DNA of 64,000 bases from Leptospira broomii serovar Hurstbridge str. 5399 (GCF_000243715.2 NZ_AHMO02000008.1:1971001-2035000); one strand, 5' to 3'. Positions 1 to 10,415 are shown, counted from the stretch's first letter. A program made the numbers and translations. The notes: a model not told the origin generated them from the letters alone.

Positions 1-2372
1 GCCTCGTCTACGCGAATGTTTTCCAACCGAGCCAGCTGCAAGATCGAAACTTCGAAGTCTTTAACTGAAGAAGCGACTAACGGATTAGTCGATTTTAATA
101 TTGCTTGGCATTTTTTGTCGAGAGGAACGCTATTTTCCGTTCTTTGTACGCGGATTTGTTTAATGGCTTCCTGCATAATATTAGTCTTAACGACTCCCTC
201 GTCTTCCGCCGAAACGGAATATTTAGTCGGGAAGGGCGTCCCTATCAGGAATTCTCCCTCTCCGAATACCTCGTGGATTTCTTCAGTTAAGAAAGGCATA
301 AACGGATGCAATAATCCTAATGCTTGAACGAGAATGTCCACTAATACGTGCTTGGCGACTTCCTGCGATTCGGGTCCTAATTTGCCGTAGATTCTCGGTT
401 TTACGAGTTCGATGTACCAGTCGCAAAAATCACCCCAAACGAATTCGTAAATTTCCGAAGCCATTTCAAAGAAAAGAAATTTGGAATAGGCTCGTTCGTA
501 GTTAGAAAGAGTTTCGTTGAATTTTTGAAGAATCCATTTGTCCATGGGTTCTAATTTGGAAGCGTACGAATTTTCCAATTCTTTCTTTTGAAATCCTTCC
601 TCCAAGTTCATCAGAATAAATCTGCTGGAATTCCAGATCTTATTGCAGAAAGAGCGGTAACCGTCCAGTCGGCTTTCGTCAAAGAGAACGTCTTTTGCCT
701 CGGGGAGCGTCGCAGCTAAGAAGAAACGGAACGAATCGGTTCCGTATTTGTTCATCATATCGAGAGGATCCACGACGTTCCCGACCGACTTGGAAAACTT
801 TTTTCCCTCCTTATCTCGAACAAGCGCATGGATGATTACTTTCGCGAAAGGCGATTTTCCGGTAAATTTTTTGCCCATCATAATCATGCGAGCTACCCAG
901 AAAAAGATGATATCAAAAGCCGTAACGAGAACTTGCGTCGGATAAAATTTCTCGAAATCCGGCGTACGTTCAGGCCAACCTAAGGTTGAGAATGGCCAGA
1001 GTTGGGACGAGAACCAGGTATCCAGTACGTCCGGATCTTGCTCAACATCTCGAGAATTACAGTTCGGACAAACTTCCACCTTTGATTCGGAGACTTCGGT
1101 ATGTTTACAGTTTTTGCAATGATAGGCAGGGATTCTATGTCCCCACCAAAGTTGTCTAGAAACGCACCAGTCTCGGATATTGTTCATCCATTCGAAAAAA
1201 GTCTTCTCCCAAAGTTTGGGAACGAATTCGGTTTCACCGGAGCGAACCGCTTCGATAGCAAGATCCGCGAGGGATCTCATTTTACAGAACCATTGCAGGG
1301 AAAGGTACGGCTCTATAATTTCTCCGCCTCTGGAATTGTGTCCTATGGAATGAACATGATCTTCGATCTTCTCGACCAATCCTGCCTCGTCCAGATCTGC
1401 GACTATCTTTCTTCGAGCAACAAAACGATCTAATCCCGCGTATTTTCCCGCGTGTTCGTTTAGAGTAGCATTCGGGTTCATTACGATCAACGGTTTGAGA
1501 CCGAGACGTTGTCCGGCTTCGAAGTCGTTCGGATCATGTGCAGGTGTGATTTTTACCAAACCGGAACCGAAATCCTTATCTACGAAACTATCGAATACGA
1601 TCGGAATCGTACGATTCGTGAGTGGGAGCTCCACCAGAGCATCTTTTAAATTTTTATAACGTTCGTCGTCCGGATGCGAGGCGACAGCGACGTCGCCAAA
1701 CATGGTTTCTGGTCTAGTAGTGGCGACAATAATATATTTACCCGGTTGTCCGACGATTGGATATCGTAGGTGGTATAATTTCCCTTTTGTTTCTTTGTAT
1801 TCGACTTCCAAGTCGGAAATCGCAGTTAGAGTTTTAGGGCACCAGTTGATGATGCGTTCTCCGCGATAAATTAAACCTTCGTCATATAGGGATTTGAAAA
1901 CCTTGACAACAGCCTTGGATAGGCCTTCATCCATTGTGAATCTTTGTCGGGACCAATCAACGGATTCTCCTAAGAGTTTTTGCTGATTTCGGATCATTCC
2001 CCCCGAATGCTCCTTCCATTCCCAAACCTTTTTTTCGAATTCTTCCCTAGTAAAATCCGAACGTTTCTTTCCTTCTTTTGCTAATTCCCGCTCCACGACG
2101 ACTTGAGTGGCAATTCCGGCATGATCCATTCCTGGAATCCAAAGGGCCGATTTTCCTTTCTTCCGTTCGATTCGAATGATGATATCTTGGATCGTATGAT
2201 TGAGCGCATGCCCGATATGGAGACTGCCTGTTACGTTCGGGGGAGGTAGTGCGATCGTAAAGGAAGGAGATACTGCTTGGTTTGGCTGGAAGCTTTTACG
2301 TTCTTCCCAGAGGGAAATCCATTTTGGCTCGACGCTCGCGGGTTCGTAACGATCGTTTATCTGCTTCTTCAT
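1..2372 (-). CDS. valS: Valine-tRNA ligase, N-terminal ~790 residues (truncated by window edge)
   Basis: Class I aminoacyl-tRNA synthetase that charges tRNA-Val in the cytoplasm. The reading frame was read directly from the minus strand: it opens with ATG at 2372 ([11 protein letters not shown]) and stays open to base 1, so the C-terminal tRNA-binding and coiled-coil end lies outside. The first catalytic signature is HIGH within [16 protein letters not shown] (about 2210-2250), and the second is the KMSKS variant KFSKS followed by VGNVVDP (about 770-805). A four-cysteine zinc-like insert (CKNC...CPNC) lies near 1045-1110, just before the DVLDTWFSS motif. The editing domain lies between the two signatures. 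About 790 of an expected ~880-900 residues are present. No operon partner is visible, since the next gene in the same direction is about 300 bp away. Confidence 0.97.
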   Translation of the reverse strand, partial: MKKQINDRYEPASVEPKWISLWEERKSFQPNQAVSPSFTIALPPPNVTGSLHIGHALNHTIQDIIIRIERKKGKSALWIPGMDHAGIATQVVVERELAKEGKKRSDFTREEFEKKVWEWKEHSGGMIRNQQKLLGESVDWSRQRFTMDEGLSKAVVKVFKSLYDEGLIYRGERIINWCPKTLTAISDLEVEYKETKGKLYHLRYPIVGQPGKYIIVATTRPETMFGDVAVASHPDDERYKNLKDALVELPLTNRTIPIVFDSFVDKDFGSGLVKITPAHDPNDFEAGQRLGLKPLIVMNPNATLNEHAGKYAGLDRFVARRKIVADLDEAGLVEKIEDHVHSIGHNSRGGEIIEPYLSLQWFCKMRSLADLAIEAVRSGETEFVPKLWEKTFFEWMNNIRDWCVSRQLWWGHRIPAYHCKNCKHTEVSESKVEVCPNCNSRDVEQDPDVLDTWFSSQLWPFSTLGWPERTPDFEKFYPTQVLVTAFDIIFFWVARMIMMGKKFTGKSPFAKVIIHALVRDKEGKKFSKSVGNVVDPLDMMNKYGTDSFRFFLAATLPEAKDVLFDESRLDGYRSFCNKIWNSSRFILMNLEEGFQKKELENSYASKLEPMDKWILQKFNETLSNYERAYSKFLFFEMASEIYEFVWGDFCDWYIELVKPRIYGKLGPESQEVAKHVLVDILVQALGLLHPFMPFLTEEIHEVFGEGEFLIGTPFPTKYSVSAEDEGVVKTNIMQEAIKQIRVQRTENSVPLDKKCQAILKSTNPLVASSVKDFEVSILQLARLENIRVDE

Positions 2373-2596
2373 AGCCTTCGTTCGGATAGATTTTTCCGCG
2401 GAAGGGAGAGGTCAAGTGATTAGAAACCCTTCGATTCGAGCTTGGGAATTACTGCTTAATTATGTCCCATACTGTTTAATTAGGGCAGAAGCGGAATATA
2501 GAACCCTACCATTGGAGAGACCGGATCCGATCCATAGTACGGACTTTATTCCCATTGATCGTTTTAATCGGGCGATTGCCGAGTGAGGTTTTCGGG

Positions 2597-2639
2597 AATA
2601 CGACCTTGAAGACGATGGAACTACTTCGAAGGTCGTATT
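2597..2639. terminator. Hairpin between valS and the DUF1801 gene
   Basis: The arms AATACGACCTT (2597-2607) and AAGGTCGTATT (2629-2639) are perfect 11-bp complements, with a further GAAG/CTTC pairing inside after a one-base bulge. It sits just downstream of the minus-strand DUF1801 gene and upstream of valS. It probably ends the tetR-DUF1801 transcript, but there is no clear U-run on the minus strand, so the terminator call is tentative. The rest of 2373-2668 shows no coding sequence that I can support. Confidence 0.45.
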
Positions 2640-2668
2640 TCACTTTAAGATTTGAAGAACAGCCTGTA

Positions 2669-3073
2669 TCAGTTTCGCTTGGATTTATCCGCGAGAGCCT
2701 TTTTAATTAAGGTTTTCAGATATATCATCGGAACCTTATCCTTATCCTTCAAGTTGATACAGGTTTTTCCGCTGGTGATACCGCTCGCTTTCGCACGAAA
2801 GGCTCTAACAAAGGATTCTTCCGGAAAGTAAATGGAGAGATAGTTCTTCTGGTTTGCAAAAGAGATACTTTTCCCGTTTCTTTCAAAGGTCGGCATCTTA
2901 TATTTTAGACTTTCTCGAAGGTCGGGAAATTCGGTTCGCATAAAATCGAGTAATTCCTGCATTCTACTTTTCCGAATTTCGGATGACCGCTTAATATAAT
3001 CTTCAATTCCGGAATCGATCGGAGTTTCCCAATCGATCCTGGGAAGTGTTGGAACAAGAGCATAGAGTAGCAT
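2669..3073 (-). CDS. DUF1801 domain protein
   Basis: Small cytosolic protein of 134 aa resembling the DUF1801/YdhG-like family. Supporting segments are the ESLKYKMPTFERNGKSISFANQKNYLSIYF core and the closing segment with GKTCINLKDKDKVP followed by a short helix rich in Lys. In the family this is a small alpha/beta fold sometimes linked to iron handling, but its function is not established. It begins 35 bp after the TetR gene stop and in the same direction, so it is probably co-transcribed with and controlled by that repressor. The ATG at 3073 was used; a later start would remove only a non-conserved leader. Family assignment is fairly sure, role unknown. Confidence 0.75.
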   Translation of the reverse strand: MLLYALVPTLPRIDWETPIDSGIEDYIKRSSEIRKSRMQELLDFMRTEFPDLRESLKYKMPTFERNGKSISFANQKNYLSIYFPEESFVRAFRAKASGITSGKTCINLKDKDKVPMIYLKTLIKKALADKSKRN

Positions 3074-3108
3074 ATTCTATCCTCGGCAATCGAGTTGCCG
3101 TTGGCACG

Positions 3109-3849
3109 TTAACTGGCGTTAGCCACTAATGGAGCGGGTTCCGAGAAACTTTCAGCGATAGGTTCGGGTTTTCTAAATAACTTAGATAACTCCGTCCATT
3201 CGTTTCGATCGAAATAATCCAATCCGCCTTCCGGACATCCGAGCAATCCTTCGATCGTTTTATGATACGAAAGCATTAGCTCATATATCTCATCGTCGCT
3301 CTCTTTGCTCTTTCCTAAAAGGAAGAAAGCGACCCTTTCCCCTAACGCATCGGAAAGATCGAAGATGATGGAAGTTAAATGATCCGCTCTTAACTTGCTT
3401 TGTAAAGAGCCGTCTTGTTGGCCTTCCAACGTTAAGGACACGAAAAGTGGAAAACTAAGATCGACGGATTTTCTATGAATCTTATCTCTCAATTGAAGGT
3501 TACCGGCTGAGAAGAGCGATTCTAATAAGAACCGAATTTCTTCCGCTTTTCCTTTCTTCCAATTATGAGTAACGATCAAAGCTCTTCGAATTTTATCCAA
3601 TCCTGTTCCCTCGTTTCCAAGGTCTCCGATCTCTGCTTGCATTGTAGAGTGTGCTTCTTGAGCAAACTTCACAGCAATCTCTTCCAATAATTCTTCCTTG
3701 GATTGAAAGTGATGGTAAAACGTACCCTTCGCGATATCAAGCGCGGAGAGAATATCCTGAATCGATGTTGTTTCGTATCCTTTTGCAAAGAATAGCTTTC
3801 TGGATTCGTTAAGAATTCTTTCTCTTGTGGAAACTTTAGGTGGAATCAT
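3109..3849 (-). CDS. TetR/AcrR family transcriptional regulator
   Basis: 246 aa. The N-terminal helix-turn-helix is classical: STRERILNESRKLFFAKGYETTSIQDILSALDIAKGTFYHHFQSKEELL (about residues 7-56). The C-terminal ligand-binding and dimerisation region is helical and unassigned; the last ~50 residues form a tail longer than usual. The gene is preceded by a 19-bp perfect inverted repeat (3861-3902) that lies only 12 bp from the ATG, which points to autorepression. The DUF1801 gene follows in the same direction. No divergent target gene survives upstream, because that side holds a decayed toxin-antitoxin module. Ligand unknown. Confidence 0.93.
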   Translation of the reverse strand: MIPPKVSTRERILNESRKLFFAKGYETTSIQDILSALDIAKGTFYHHFQSKEELLEEIAVKFAQEAHSTMQAEIGDLGNEGTGLDKIRRALIVTHNWKKGKAEEIRFLLESLFSAGNLQLRDKIHRKSVDLSFPLFVSLTLEGQQDGSLQSKLRADHLTSIIFDLSDALGERVAFFLLGKSKESDDEIYELMLSYHKTIEGLLGCPEGGLDYFDRNEWTELSKLFRKPEPIAESFSEPAPLVANAS

Positions 3850-3860
3850 TAGATTTCTCC

Positions 3861-3902
3861 ATTCAAACCGACCGTCGGTATAGACCGACGGTCGGTTTGA
3901 AT
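3861..3902. promoter_or_regulatory. Nested palindromic operator upstream of tetR
   Basis: A perfect 19-bp inverted repeat (3861-3879 and 3884-3902) with a 4-bp spacer. Each arm contains its own 13-bp pseudo-palindrome of the form ACCGACNGTCGGT: ACCGACCGTCGGT at 3867-3879 and ACCGACGGTCGGT at 3884-3896. This is the size and symmetry expected for two TetR dimers side by side, 17 bp centre to centre. A minus-strand TTGACC at 3923-3928 could be the -35 box of the tetR promoter, which would place the operator over the start site. The promoter part is weak, the symmetry is exact. Confidence 0.8.
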
Positions 3903-3961
3903 GTGCACTTTCGACAAGTTTTGGTCAAACTCTTTTCCATTACGCCCTAAAAAAAAGTACA

Positions 3962-3993
3962 CAGGAAACAAACATAAGATTTATTGTTTCCTG
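3962..3993. repeat. 10-bp perfect inverted repeat between two TetR sites
   Basis: CAGGAAACAA (3962-3971) and TTGTTTCCTG (3984-3993) are perfect complements around a 12-nt loop. It lies between the double operator and the third operator-like copy. It may be a second regulatory palindrome or a hairpin; nothing decides between these. Confidence 0.4.
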
Positions 3994-4012
3994 CCTTTCT
4001 GTCTGGAATTGG

Positions 4013-4025
4013 ACGGACGGTCGGT
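4013..4025. promoter_or_regulatory. Third operator-like copy (ACGGACGGTCGGT)
   Basis: Differs from the ACCGACNGTCGGT consensus of the nested operator by one base and shares its downstream flank TTTGAA. It lies 117 bp from the second copy, on the side facing away from tetR. It may be an auxiliary site, or the remnant of an operator for a lost divergent gene. Confidence 0.5.
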
Positions 4026-4214
4026 TTGAAATGGATTAAAATTCAGTTATGGGAATTGGTGTAAGAAATTTACAAATTAAGAAGAGATATTGTCGATTAA
4101 CGTTAGTTAGTCGCAATTTGCGAAAAGACCCATTGCTTAAAGAAAAATACTAAGAGTAAAATCTTAATAATAACGATTAAGGATACTGATCTATTTCGAT
4201 AGTATATAGAAGCG

Positions 4215-4494
4215 ATAGAAAGCTTTGCTTGTACTGAGACTGAAAAAATTTTGAAAGGTGAATATTCTAGGAAACTCCCGACCGATATTCAAATCCAAGG
4301 TAGAAGGAAGTTAAGAATATTAAACAACGATCATGTTATTGAAGATCTAAAAATACCGCCTGGAAATCCGTTTAGAGATGCTAAATGGAAATAGATAAGG
4401 TCGATATAGCACGAGAATTCATAGCCGGCGGCGCATCTGCTTTGCCCGGTCTGGTACAAATACTTATGACGTTGAGATAGTCTATTATCACTGA
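4215..4494 (+). pseudogene. higB: Decayed HigB-type toxin (RelE/ParE superfamily)
   Basis: From 4215 the frame reads IESFACTETEKILKGEYSRKLP and continues through a KLRILNN...LKIPPGN segment to a stop at 4392-4394. This matches the N-terminal half of HigB/RelE-family toxins, which read ETEKIF..SRKLP..IQ..ALRKLRML...DL..PPGN. The conserved ending is recovered in another frame at 4450-4494 (SGTNTYDVEIVYYH then stop), equivalent to the family's VEIVDYH. The middle part (usual RINDQWRICF) is disrupted, and the codon at the expected initiator is GCG. The toxin is therefore inactivated by at least one frameshift or deletion and probably by start loss. It is followed by the higA remnant in the usual order. 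Confidence 0.75.
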
Positions 4495-4502
4495 GAGAAT
4501 TT

Positions 4503-4742
4503 ATGAAAGGTATTTCAAATATATACCTTGGTTCTATATTAAAAGAGGAATTATTAATTCCCTTAGAAATAGCGGCAGATCGTTTATCAAAAGAGATTGC
4601 CAGTCTTAAAACTCGTCTAAGCCAAATTATTAAAAAACGACGAAGTATACTGCTGATATTGCGATAAGATCTTCTAGATTCTTCGGTAATTCTCTGTAAT
4701 TTTCGGTTAGGCTTTCAAAATGATTATGATCTTGACGAGTAG
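4503..4742 (+). pseudogene. higA: Decayed HigA-type antitoxin (XRE family)
   Basis: ATG at 4503 lies 8 bp after the higB remnant's stop. The open part reads MKGISNIYLGSILKEELLIP and then ADRLSKEI...TRLSQIIKKRRSI, the HigA pattern HPGEIL.EEFL.P...RLAK.I...R.S.I..G.RSIT. The frame then shifts: the expected TADIAIRSSRFFGNSL continues in another frame at 4649-4696, and the terminal FRLGFQNDYDLDE plus stop is in a third frame at 4701-4742. At least two frameshifts separate these pieces, so the antitoxin is dead. DNA from 4743 to 4903 shows nothing I can assign. Confidence 0.75.
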
Positions 4743-4903
4743 AATTCACGGTACCGTCTAACGCGTATTTTAGGTTGAGCTCGGTTTTGCACGATCCTTT
4801 CGCATGTAATCTGTTTACTTTTTGATCGCATTTAAAAAGGTCCTACGGGGCGGTTAAAGATCTACAATCTTCCTTGTCGGCACGTTGGCGAAGTAGGAGA
4901 TGG

Positions 4904-6523
4904 TTATGATTTATGATAAAACATTAAATCAATATATTCTAATATATTATGATAACCTTTCGGTCCGGGAATTCTTGTTCCGGTGGAAAATTCTATGGAA
5001 TCGGCGTTTTTGTAATATGGAATTCCTGCGTCCTCCTGCAGCATGGACGAAAGAGTTTCATGAATGGGTGAGATTCCGAACGTCGCGGACGGAATCCCAA
5101 GATACAAGGCTTCGAATAGGCTTTGTCCAAAATATCCGAAGAATCGTTTTGATCCTCTGAGAGCCGTTAAATAATCGTTCGTTGAAAGTCTATCGACATG
5201 ATCGATTCTTCCGCTCTCTGTGGAAGGTGGACTCCCGCCTACTCTTAGGATTTTCCCAGATGGGGACTGCCGAAGTAGAAGTCGGTCAAGGTCATCGGAT
5301 TGCCGCTTTTCGATCGCGCCGGCGTAGCAAAAGAATTCATATTGTTTCACTTCCTCCGTTGCCGGATTTAATGAATAGCTCGTAATGGAAGGAGGGAGCA
5401 AAATATTACTCCAGTCAAAGCTGCTGCGATTGAGAGGGTGAGGGAGGAGATCGAAATGCGGGTGGATTTTTCTTTCTTTACCAAAATGATCCAAAAGCAA
5501 TAGTTTCGTTTTCTTATATTCTATCGGAATACTTATATCTCTATAGTCGATTATTAATCCTTGATATTCGCCGTCCTTGGGGAATTCGGAAACCAATGCG
5601 GGTTCCCAATCTCGGTCGGGAAGTAGGGAATATAAAATGTGCGATCTTGCTTCATGGCCGCTTCCGAATTCTTTTGCTGGAGCGATGAGAAGTGCGATAT
5701 TGCCCTTCGACTTTCGGTTCGACGTGGGCAGAGGAAATTTTATCTGAGGAACGCTCGCGTTCCCCTCGAATAATTTTGGATGATCTGCCTCCCATTTGAG
5801 TAGATCATCCAAGCCGAAAGCGGGAATTTTAGTATCCGTATTCGGGATCGATTTTGCAGGTTCTTCTAAGATCGCCTGCATTGTCCGAAAATCTTCCGGA
5901 GTATCGACGGTCAGACGGAAACGCGGAATTCTATTCGAATCCTTCTCCGCAATCAAGGAGGGAATTGAAGTAATTCGAAATTTTTCCGGATGTTCCTTAA
6001 TATGTAGGCTAACATGTTCTCTATGTCGCTCTTCCAATCCGCCTTTAGGCTCCCACAGTAAAGCTTCGGTTCGAAAAACCTCTCCTCCCGTTCCTAAAGG
6101 TAATCCTTTGAAGTAAGATAGCTGCGAAGTTCCCTCTAAGAAGGATAATAAAAGCAATCCTAGATGTTTTACGTCGTAAAACGGATTATCACCCGTTAAG
6201 CGAAGGATGGCTTCTGCACCGAATTTTGAGGCAGCGAGAATGTATCGTGCTCTTACGTCATCGAGCGGCCCAGAGAAGACTCGTCTATTCTTTGAAGCGA
6301 GAAAGGATTCCAACTCGAAATCTCCTTCCGGAATGACGTAAACGATGCGGGATTGAGGTAGAACCTTACTGAGTCGAAAATGGATATGATCCAGTAAAAC
6401 GTTTCCCGAACCTTCCGGAAGTTCCTTTAATACTTTTCCGGGAAAGCGAGTCGAACTCGTTCTCGCCTGTATGAACGCATACAGTGAGCCGGGTTTTTTA
6501 GGCGTTAAAAGTGTACCACTCAT
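4904..6523 (-). CDS. SpsF-like cytidylyltransferase fused to SpsG/PseG-like sugar-nucleotide domain
   Basis: Two domains. Residues ~1-235 form a nucleotidyltransferase of the CMP-Kdo/acylneuraminate synthetase type: YAFIQARTSSTRFPGKVLK is the SpsF-type nucleotide-binding loop, and LRLTGDNPFYD carries the metal-binding Asp. Residues ~275-540 resemble SpsG/PseG-type enzymes, with an N-terminal GSGHEARSHIL loop and a late GYFGQSLFEALYLGIPS motif typical of GT-B-like nucleotide-sugar-binding ends. Such pairs act in activating sugars (nonulosonic acids, spore or flagellar glycans) for surface glycosylation. ATG at 6523 was chosen: a longer frame starts with TTG at 6580 but would add only residues antisense to no signal and overlap the upstream gene more. 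The 5' end overlaps the spiro-SPASM gene by 26 bp, implying coupled translation. The exact substrate is unknown. Confidence 0.8.
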   Translation of the reverse strand: MSGTLLTPKKPGSLYAFIQARTSSTRFPGKVLKELPEGSGNVLLDHIHFRLSKVLPQSRIVYVIPEGDFELESFLASKNRRVFSGPLDDVRARYILAASKFGAEAILRLTGDNPFYDVKHLGLLLLSFLEGTSQLSYFKGLPLGTGGEVFRTEALLWEPKGGLEERHREHVSLHIKEHPEKFRITSIPSLIAEKDSNRIPRFRLTVDTPEDFRTMQAILEEPAKSIPNTDTKIPAFGLDDLLKWEADHPKLFEGNASVPQIKFPLPTSNRKSKGNIALLIAPAKEFGSGHEARSHILYSLLPDRDWEPALVSEFPKDGEYQGLIIDYRDISIPIEYKKTKLLLLDHFGKERKIHPHFDLLPHPLNRSSFDWSNILLPPSITSYSLNPATEEVKQYEFFCYAGAIEKRQSDDLDRLLLRQSPSGKILRVGGSPPSTESGRIDHVDRLSTNDYLTALRGSKRFFGYFGQSLFEALYLGIPSATFGISPIHETLSSMLQEDAGIPYYKNADSIEFSTGTRIPGPKGYHNILEYIDLMFYHKS

Positions 6524-8060
6524 CGCAAGAAAGACAAGGTGCAGGGATCTCTTTGTGCTTTCCGTTTGCGGAGAGTGCAAAGAACGGATGACCTTTTTTC
6601 CAAATATCGAGTAAGGGTTGTGAATTTAGATTTCCGAGACTTCTAGATGCGGTCCCTGGCTGCTGCTTACATATTGCAACCGATCCGTCCGCATTTACAT
6701 AGAGATCTCTAGCTAAATGCCAGCAAAATTCTTTTTCCAAAGGCGTCAGATCCGCGGCCCGACGTTCGGGTAGTTTTCCCGCGTAAGAATTATACTTTTG
6801 AAGAATGATTCCGTATCCCGCCTTCTCCGTCGTTTCATACCAGGAATCTAATTCCGAATCGATCTCTTTTAATTTCAGGAATTGGAGATAAATGGAGGAC
6901 TTCGGAAGAACCTGTGAAATCTCATCTAAGTTTCGAACAACGGTATCGAATCCGTCGTATCCGTATAAAGCGGCATACGTTTTTTTATTCCAGGTACTTA
7001 AATTAATTATAAGACAGATTTTTGATAACTCTTCTTTAGTGCGATTCTCGAAACTTTGCTTCAATTTTCGGATATCGTCGAATAAATCCGTTTCAATAAA
7101 TAATTCTTTTAACGATGCCGATTTTAGGACAATGTCGATACATTCCGGAAATCGAGGATGTAATATAGGTTCGCCTAAACCGCCAAAGCAAACGCTATAT
7201 TCCGTTCCGAAATTAGATCGGTGCTGCTCGATTAGAGAATTCAAAAGGGAAGGTTCGATACGGCTCTCCGTTCGATTTTCGGTCAGTTTACTTGCTGGAT
7301 AAATATTGGATTCCCGAAGTCTTCCCCCGAAAAGTTCCAGTTCCATATAACTTGGTCCTACTCGAAACGCATCCGGATTAGAGAGTAAAAAGGGTAAAAT
7401 CTCCTCGTACTTCCAATCTTTCTTTTTTGCCAGAAAAGAGTTAACGAGTAAAACGGAACGAAGGTCGAGAAGAGAAAAATCCAAACGCCACTGTCTTAAG
7501 TCGGGTGAATGATAAAAAATTTCCGTATCATAATGGTTGATATTCTTCGCTAAGAAATCCTGAGTACTTCCGGTAAAATTAGCCGGAAGGCTTCGAACGA
7601 ATTCTCGTGAAAGGATACGAGGAACGATTCCCACGGGAAGATTTTCGGAATAAGAATATTGTGCAAGAAACGTATCGTGTCTCTCTGCGATTTCGCGACT
7701 TAGCTGCGGATCTAATAAGGGAAAGATTCCGTCCAGAACGATAAAACTAGCCTCGTCCCAATCCGGATCCCCCGTTCTCGAGGGGGGTAATTGTTCGGCG
7801 ATTGTCGAAAAAAAATGAGCCTCCGAGTCCGAATCAATTATCGTGAATCCTGTAAAACCGAATTCATGCGCGAGATCCTTCAAAGACAAGGTCGCGTCAA
7901 ATCGAGCGTTGGAATAGATTGGGAGCTTCGGAAATACCTGAGCCAGATTGTGAAGCGCCGTTCGAAGATGGTCCGAGGTTTCTTGAGTCGCCCTAGCTGA
8001 CAGGAACGGGAATTTAGAAAGGGGAATATAAAATGCGATCGCTTGGGGAGGAAATTTCAT
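6498..8060 (-). CDS. Spiro-SPASM protein: radical SAM-like core without the Fe-S cysteines plus SPASM domain
   Basis: 520 aa. The N-terminal ~230 residues resemble a nucleotidyltransferase-like fold (TIIDSDSEAHF, ASFIVLDGIFPLLD) and are not firmly assigned. The middle part looks like a radical SAM barrel: FGGLGEPILHP is the GGxGEPLLHP motif. The CxxxCxxC cluster expected just before it is absent; that stretch reads MELELFGGRLRESNIYP. The C-terminus is a SPASM-type iron-sulfur domain: FCWHLARDLYVNADGSVAIC, then LGNL...IW, then PCLSCDEW. I recall a spirochaete-restricted family of this architecture ('spiro-SPASM'). It is translationally coupled to the SpsF-SpsG fusion, suggesting a role in surface glycan modification. 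Catalysis by classical radical SAM chemistry looks unlikely. Confidence 0.8.
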   Translation of the reverse strand: MKFPPQAIAFYIPLSKFPFLSARATQETSDHLRTALHNLAQVFPKLPIYSNARFDATLSLKDLAHEFGFTGFTIIDSDSEAHFFSTIAEQLPPSRTGDPDWDEASFIVLDGIFPLLDPQLSREIAERHDTFLAQYSYSENLPVGIVPRILSREFVRSLPANFTGSTQDFLAKNINHYDTEIFYHSPDLRQWRLDFSLLDLRSVLLVNSFLAKKKDWKYEEILPFLLSNPDAFRVGPSYMELELFGGRLRESNIYPASKLTENRTESRIEPSLLNSLIEQHRSNFGTEYSVCFGGLGEPILHPRFPECIDIVLKSASLKELFIETDLFDDIRKLKQSFENRTKEELSKICLIINLSTWNKKTYAALYGYDGFDTVVRNLDEISQVLPKSSIYLQFLKLKEIDSELDSWYETTEKAGYGIILQKYNSYAGKLPERRAADLTPLEKEFCWHLARDLYVNADGSVAICKQQPGTASRSLGNLNSQPLLDIWKKGHPFFALSANGKHKEIPAPCLSCDEWYTFNA

Positions 8061-8096
8061 ATTTTTATTTCTGACTCGAGCTGCAGCAAATGAAAA

Positions 8097-9161
8097 TCAA
8101 TCTAGATGGATGGATTCTTTTTGGTCCGGAATCTTATTTTCCTTTTTATAAGCATCGTCGAAAATCTGAATCGGGACAGTGCTTCTTTGCTCTCGAACCC
8201 ATTTTTGGAAGTTTTCTTCCTCTTTTTCGCGAGCCAGAATATTCATAATTCCCGCCTTGATCGTGTCGAAAGGAGTCGTTCTCTTACCTTCCACCTTTAG
8301 AATGCAATAGCGTTTGTATTCGTCACGAAACACCTCCGAAATACTACCCGATTGGAGCGGAGAGGCGGCGATGGCGGAAGATTTACTGATTTTATATAAC
8401 TCGAAGGAAGAGATCCAATCCACCAATCCTTTTCGACCGCGTAGTTTGACGTCGCTATTTCTAGGAGATCCGGCGATTAGAGCAAATGAATTTGAATCGG
8501 CTTGCAATGTTTTGCGAAGTTCTGTGGCTTCCTTATGAATTCGAGCTTCCTCGGCGATACTTTCGTTATTAGGCGCGATCGCAATCAATCTATATTGAAT
8601 TTCGAAACCGACCTTCTCTTTGTTTTGAGCGTACCAATTCCGCACATCCTTTTCGGCCGGAGGAGGCATAGGTACTTTATATTGGAGTAGCTGACCGCGT
8701 TTGATTTGGTAGGGAAGTTCGGTGATCCATAGATCGTAGGACATTCCGGAGCTTGCTTCGATGGCTCGCTCGAATTGCTTTCGAGACGTAATACCCATCA
8801 ATTCCATCCTTTTGTCGATCTCTCCTTCCAGCCTTTTTTGGTTCACTTGAATGGATTCTTCTTCGGCGATTGCGTCAACAATGGCCCTATCGATAAGAAA
8901 ATCGATTACGCGAGTCCTCTGTGACTTACGCATATCTTCATTTTTAAGAAACCGGGAAAGTTTTAAGTATTTGTCCAATGCGTCGTCATAGTCCAATTCC
9001 GAAATCGACTGGCTACCGATCGTTGCGATAATTCGATTGATTGATTCCGCCGGTTCCGCAGAATTCGGGGTCCAAAAAAAGGACACGGCTATCAGGGTCG
9101 AGGTTAGAAAACCACGACGATTCCGAAAAGGCGTAAAAACCGGACCAAATATAGGGGGCAC
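8097..9161 (-). CDS. SurA-like periplasmic chaperone / peptidyl-prolyl isomerase
   Basis: 354 aa with an N-terminal export signal (arginines around residue 15, then [12 protein letters not shown]). The SurA N-terminal domain begins [28 protein letters not shown] and includes the helical [19 protein letters not shown] segment. The following ~110 residues have the parvulin-like pattern [23 protein letters not shown] and [26 protein letters not shown]. It should assist outer-membrane protein folding in the periplasm. The start is GTG at 9161; no ATG lies upstream of the signal. It follows lysC by 30 bp in the same direction, and the spiro-SPASM gene follows 36 bp downstream, so the four genes may form one transcript. 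SurA-like assignment is good, PPIase activity unproved. Confidence 0.85.
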   Translation of the reverse strand: MPPIFGPVFTPFRNRRGFLTSTLIAVSFFWTPNSAEPAESINRIIATIGSQSISELDYDDALDKYLKLSRFLKNEDMRKSQRTRVIDFLIDRAIVDAIAEEESIQVNQKRLEGEIDKRMELMGITSRKQFERAIEASSGMSYDLWITELPYQIKRGQLLQYKVPMPPPAEKDVRNWYAQNKEKVGFEIQYRLIAIAPNNESIAEEARIHKEATELRKTLQADSNSFALIAGSPRNSDVKLRGRKGLVDWISSFELYKISKSSAIAASPLQSGSISEVFRDEYKRYCILKVEGKRTTPFDTIKAGIMNILAREKEEENFQKWVREQRSTVPIQIFDDAYKKENKIPDQKESIHLD

Positions 9162-9191
9162 AAGAAGAAATTCTCGCCTAGTGCCGAACGT

Positions 9192-10415
<1,224 letters not shown>

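Noticed and set aside
1101..1433. Plus-strand 110-residue frame at 1.1-1.4 kb
   Set aside because: It is antisense to the conserved catalytic region of valS.
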